Below, in pieces: positions 11,612-11,655 of a stretch of DNA of 11,655 nucleotides (its first letter is position 1; every line of letters begins with the position of its first letter). The notes beneath the pieces were generated by a model. The model was not told where the DNA came from and did not search any database. It worked only from the letters and a program-made list of their open reading frames with translations. The stretch lies in contig CAZUSC010000006.1 of assembly GCA_964622915.1 (NCBI GenBank), positions 1-11,655 of the forward strand, in the 5' to 3' direction. Source of the DNA: CAZUSC01 sp964622915 (GTDB lineage: Bacteria; Patescibacteriota; Andersenbacteria; UBA10190). Made by a program: the position numbers and the translations under genes.

Positions 11612-11655
11612 ATGCCTACTAAAGCTGTCCGAGTTCCTCCCCACAGCCACGAAGC
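11612..11655 (+). CDS. dnaB: Replicative DNA helicase DnaB, N-terminal start only (partial)
   Basis: An ATG opens a frame that reads MPTKAVRVPPHSHEA up to the window edge. The VPPHSxEAE phrase near the N-terminus is characteristic of DnaB replicative helicases (for example VPPHSIEAEQSVLG in enterobacteria), which unwind DNA ahead of the replication fork. Only 14 complete codons and two bases of the next are visible, so the assignment rests on this single motif. No Shine-Dalgarno of quality is seen (TAGGT is too close to the ATG). Confidence 0.65.
   Translation, partial: MPTKAVRVPPHSHE

Overview
This 11.7 kb window reads as a chromosomal segment of a bacterium of mixed base composition, about 50% GC. 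Several traits suggest a member of the Candidate Phyla Radiation (Patescibacteria): a much shortened HrcA, a short GrpE, almost no Shine-Dalgarno sequences, several starts that look leaderless, hairpin-rich spacers, and an unrecognised membrane gene inside the chaperone operon. The lineage is an inference. TGA is used as a stop (for example by dnaJ and the 4-TM gene), so this is not the recoded-UGA group (code 25).

Left edge (1-1128, minus strand): a three-gene unit that looks like a metal-responsive operon. An ArsR/SmtB-type repressor has a Cys-rich tail and an SmtB-like operator on its own start. It is followed by a 4-TM membrane protein and, overlapping that by 4 bp, a membrane-anchored His/Cys-rich protein cut by the window edge.

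Middle-left (1129-1742): no protein gene. It holds one tRNA-Lys(UUU) on the minus strand inside a region dense with palindromes, including two copies of a REP-like repeat that recurs at 11554. A strong extended -10 then leads to a predicted exported protein of unknown function (1743-2396, plus), which ends at a bidirectional terminator shared with dnaJ.

Centre (2445-7788, minus): the heat-shock operon hrcA-grpE-dnaK-(7-TM membrane protein)-dnaJ. Transcription should start at a promoter just upstream of a near-perfect CIRCE operator, so HrcA would repress its own operon. GrpE, DnaK and DnaJ form the Hsp70 cycle. The membrane protein between dnaK and dnaJ is unrecognised. The spacers around it hold hairpins and a possible leaderless internal promoter.

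Right (7853-11655): a lipoprotein with Asp-box beta-propeller repeats (minus) and a CorA-like 2-TM protein (plus) diverge from one very short spacer whose two extended -10 elements overlap. The CorA-like gene is followed closely by cysS (cysteinyl-tRNA synthetase). After a 166-bp spacer with the third repeat copy, an open frame with a DnaB-like N-terminus runs off the window.
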